Shown here: one piece after another, positions 62,315-64,000 of the stretch
How positions within the stretch are numbered: position 1 is the first letter of the stretch
How the letters are laid out: every line of letters begins with the position of its first letter
Assembly: GCF_036417845.1 (NCBI RefSeq)
Contig: NC_089979.1
Span: 22,028,458 to 22,092,457 of the forward strand
Reading direction: 5' to 3'
Origin: Apteryx mantelli
Lineage: Eukaryota > Chordata > Aves > Apterygiformes > Apterygidae
DNA length: 64,000 bases
Program-made: the position numbers and the translations under genes
Notes under the pieces: generated by a model
Databases searched by the model: none
What the model was told of the DNA's origin: nothing
What the model saw: the letters and a program-made list of their open reading frames with translations, nothing else

Positions 62315-64000
62315 AAAATACTTTGTGTTCTAAAACAGAATGAAAGTCATAAATAAATCTATGCATAAAATGTAAAAGTCTACCTAGTGTGCAAAATAAC
62401 AATCAGAAAGCAATGTTTTGGGTCAATCAAAATATTTTGTTTAACCTGAAATGAGATGTTTCATTCTGTTTTTGACTAACTTGAATCATATGAAATGAAA
62501 ATATGGTAAGGAAAAGTAATTTGAAAATAGAAAATAAAACTCTTCCATTTTGAAAAGATCAAAACTAAATGTCTGACTGCATCAAAATGCTTTCTCCTCA
62601 TTTTTTTTTTAATTTAAGAAAACTTTTGTTAAAATAAACACATTTCAGTGTTTGCAGTGATAGACTAGTAATTATAACGTTGCAACTTCAATAACTCTTT
62701 TTTGTTTTCTCCATTGGATGACTAACAGCTATTCTACAACATGCAGTGGAGCATAGACAAGCTGATAAAGCTTATTCCAGAGTTAGAAGCCGTATTATGC
62801 TATTATTTGCTTTGGGAATTTCTACCTTGGTCCCCACTGCACTTTGTAGACATGATCAAAATCTCACAGAATGAGTTCTGTGTTCAGTTTTCCAAGCTGC
62901 AGTTGTCCCATATGACAAGCACTTTGTTACATGCCTAGCACACATTTGGACACAGCAGGTAAGAAAGATTAATTATAGCAGAAGTCAAAAGAGAAAGGTA
63001 AGATCGGGGATTTGAAGGAGTGAAAAAGAAGAATGTGGAAAATGAAAAATAAGGGAAACAAGTTGGAATTTTGCTTTCTGGCCTACAGTTACAGGATGCG
63101 TTTGGTCTATTAAATGTAGAAAATAGTATATATATATATAGAGAGAGAGATGTGTACGCAAACACAAACATGGCTATACATTTCACCATATATGTGATGA
63201 AAATGACAGTACCATTTGGCCTTGTGACAATTTATCTGATGTTCTGTACAAAATGACTAAGATAGCACTGACCCTATCAGCAGTGTCATCTCTAAAACGT
63301 AGGGTCACTTTGTCTTTAGGAATAAAAGAAAATCCTCTCATACATGTTGAAGATTTGCACATTCAGCCAGCTCTGGAGCAGGATGTGCAGCTGACCATTA
63401 AGGACACGTAACCTTTCAAAGATATCTAAAAAGGCCATGGAAAAAGTCTGTTCCAGGAGGTAGACAGTTGAAAGCTCCGGTTTGGGAGGTTTGGTATTGA
63501 AGAATATGGAGAAGAAGGGAGCTTTGAATAAGCCACAGTGTCCTCTGGAGAGCAGGCTTGTTTTCTGTGAAGCAGTCCTTCAGAGGTGGTTTAGCAGGAG
63601 CCCAGATCAATGGTGTATCTCTCTGTTTGAACTCCCGCAATTTACCCTGTGGCTGCCTCAAGCCAGTTCATTAGAAACGCATCTGTACCTGAGCAGTCAT
63701 CGCTAGCCGTTGAAGCTCCTCCTGCTCAACACTTTCACAACATTTTTTATCTTAATCCACAGCTGAAAGAAATTTAACATTTAAACAAACAATTTGGGGA
63801 ATAAACAACTTTGATTTATCCTTGACAGAAAATCTATCACCTCCTAAAGCTGAACATCCCACTTTTCTGCTCCTGCTAACAGATGTATTTCCCCACCCTT
63901 TCCTCAAGCACCGCACTGCTCTGGACTTCATTATGAGGTCTATGGGGTACTGCTGCTGTCCTTGCACGCACTTAAGAAGTTGCTGTGATGTTCTAGGTTT
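62315..64000. other. AT-rich non-coding stretch
   Basis: Contains the TA/GA microsatellite near 63.13 kb and poly-T around 62.60 kb. Short frames on both strands are unsupported. Confidence 0.65.
63127..63151. repeat. (TA)n(GA)n microsatellite
   Basis: A compound dinucleotide repeat, about seven TA units followed by five GA units. Confidence 0.9.

Noticed and set aside
1-64000. CRISPR array, operon, phage or integron
   Set aside because: No regularly spaced direct repeats, no dense same-strand coding and no bacterial signals; the window is vertebrate nuclear DNA.

Overview
The window looks like a stretch of a bird nuclear chromosome. Two things point there: a CR1 retrotransposon ending in the ATTCTGTG octamer repeat typical of avian CR1, and a low density of other repeats in AT-rich DNA. 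A crocodilian or turtle is less likely but not excluded. There is no bacterial-style gene array. Nearly all of the 64 kb is intergenic or intronic, and almost all open frames under about 110 codons look like chance frames. Family assignments rest on remembered consensus motifs, not on a database search.

Layout. 1-10.96 kb: AT-rich non-coding DNA with a MIR-like fragment near 7.2 kb. 10.96-11.22 kb: an isolated CpG island carrying a possible minus-strand first exon with a strong splice donor. 11.9-14.4 kb: non-coding DNA with a MIR-like fragment and a weak exon candidate at 13.0 kb. 14.41-18.06 kb: the best-supported part of the window, an intact tRNA-Leu(AAG) gene followed directly by a 5'-truncated CR1 LINE of about 3.56 kb. 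The CR1 keeps the end of ORF1 (SGNH esterase-like) and essentially all of ORF2 (AP endonuclease plus reverse transcriptase). Both ORFs are inactivated by frameshifts, and ORF2 also has a nonsense codon. 18.06-64 kb: non-coding DNA with older CR1 and MIR-like fragments, microsatellites and a few candidate exons. The strongest exon candidate is a CpG-retaining minus-strand frame at 22.0-22.3 kb. A much older CR1/L3-like LINE lies in minus orientation at about 57.5-58.65 kb, and a near-perfect foldback lies at 62.25-62.30 kb.

There is no gene system to describe beyond the retrotransposon. The CR1 once encoded an ORF1 RNA-binding/esterase protein and an ORF2 endonuclease-reverse transcriptase that together carry out target-primed reverse transcription. 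The most unusual arrangement is the tRNA gene joined head-on to the 5' edge of the truncated CR1 with no spacer I can define. This could be a chimeric retrotransposition product, or simply a LINE that landed just downstream of a tRNA gene.
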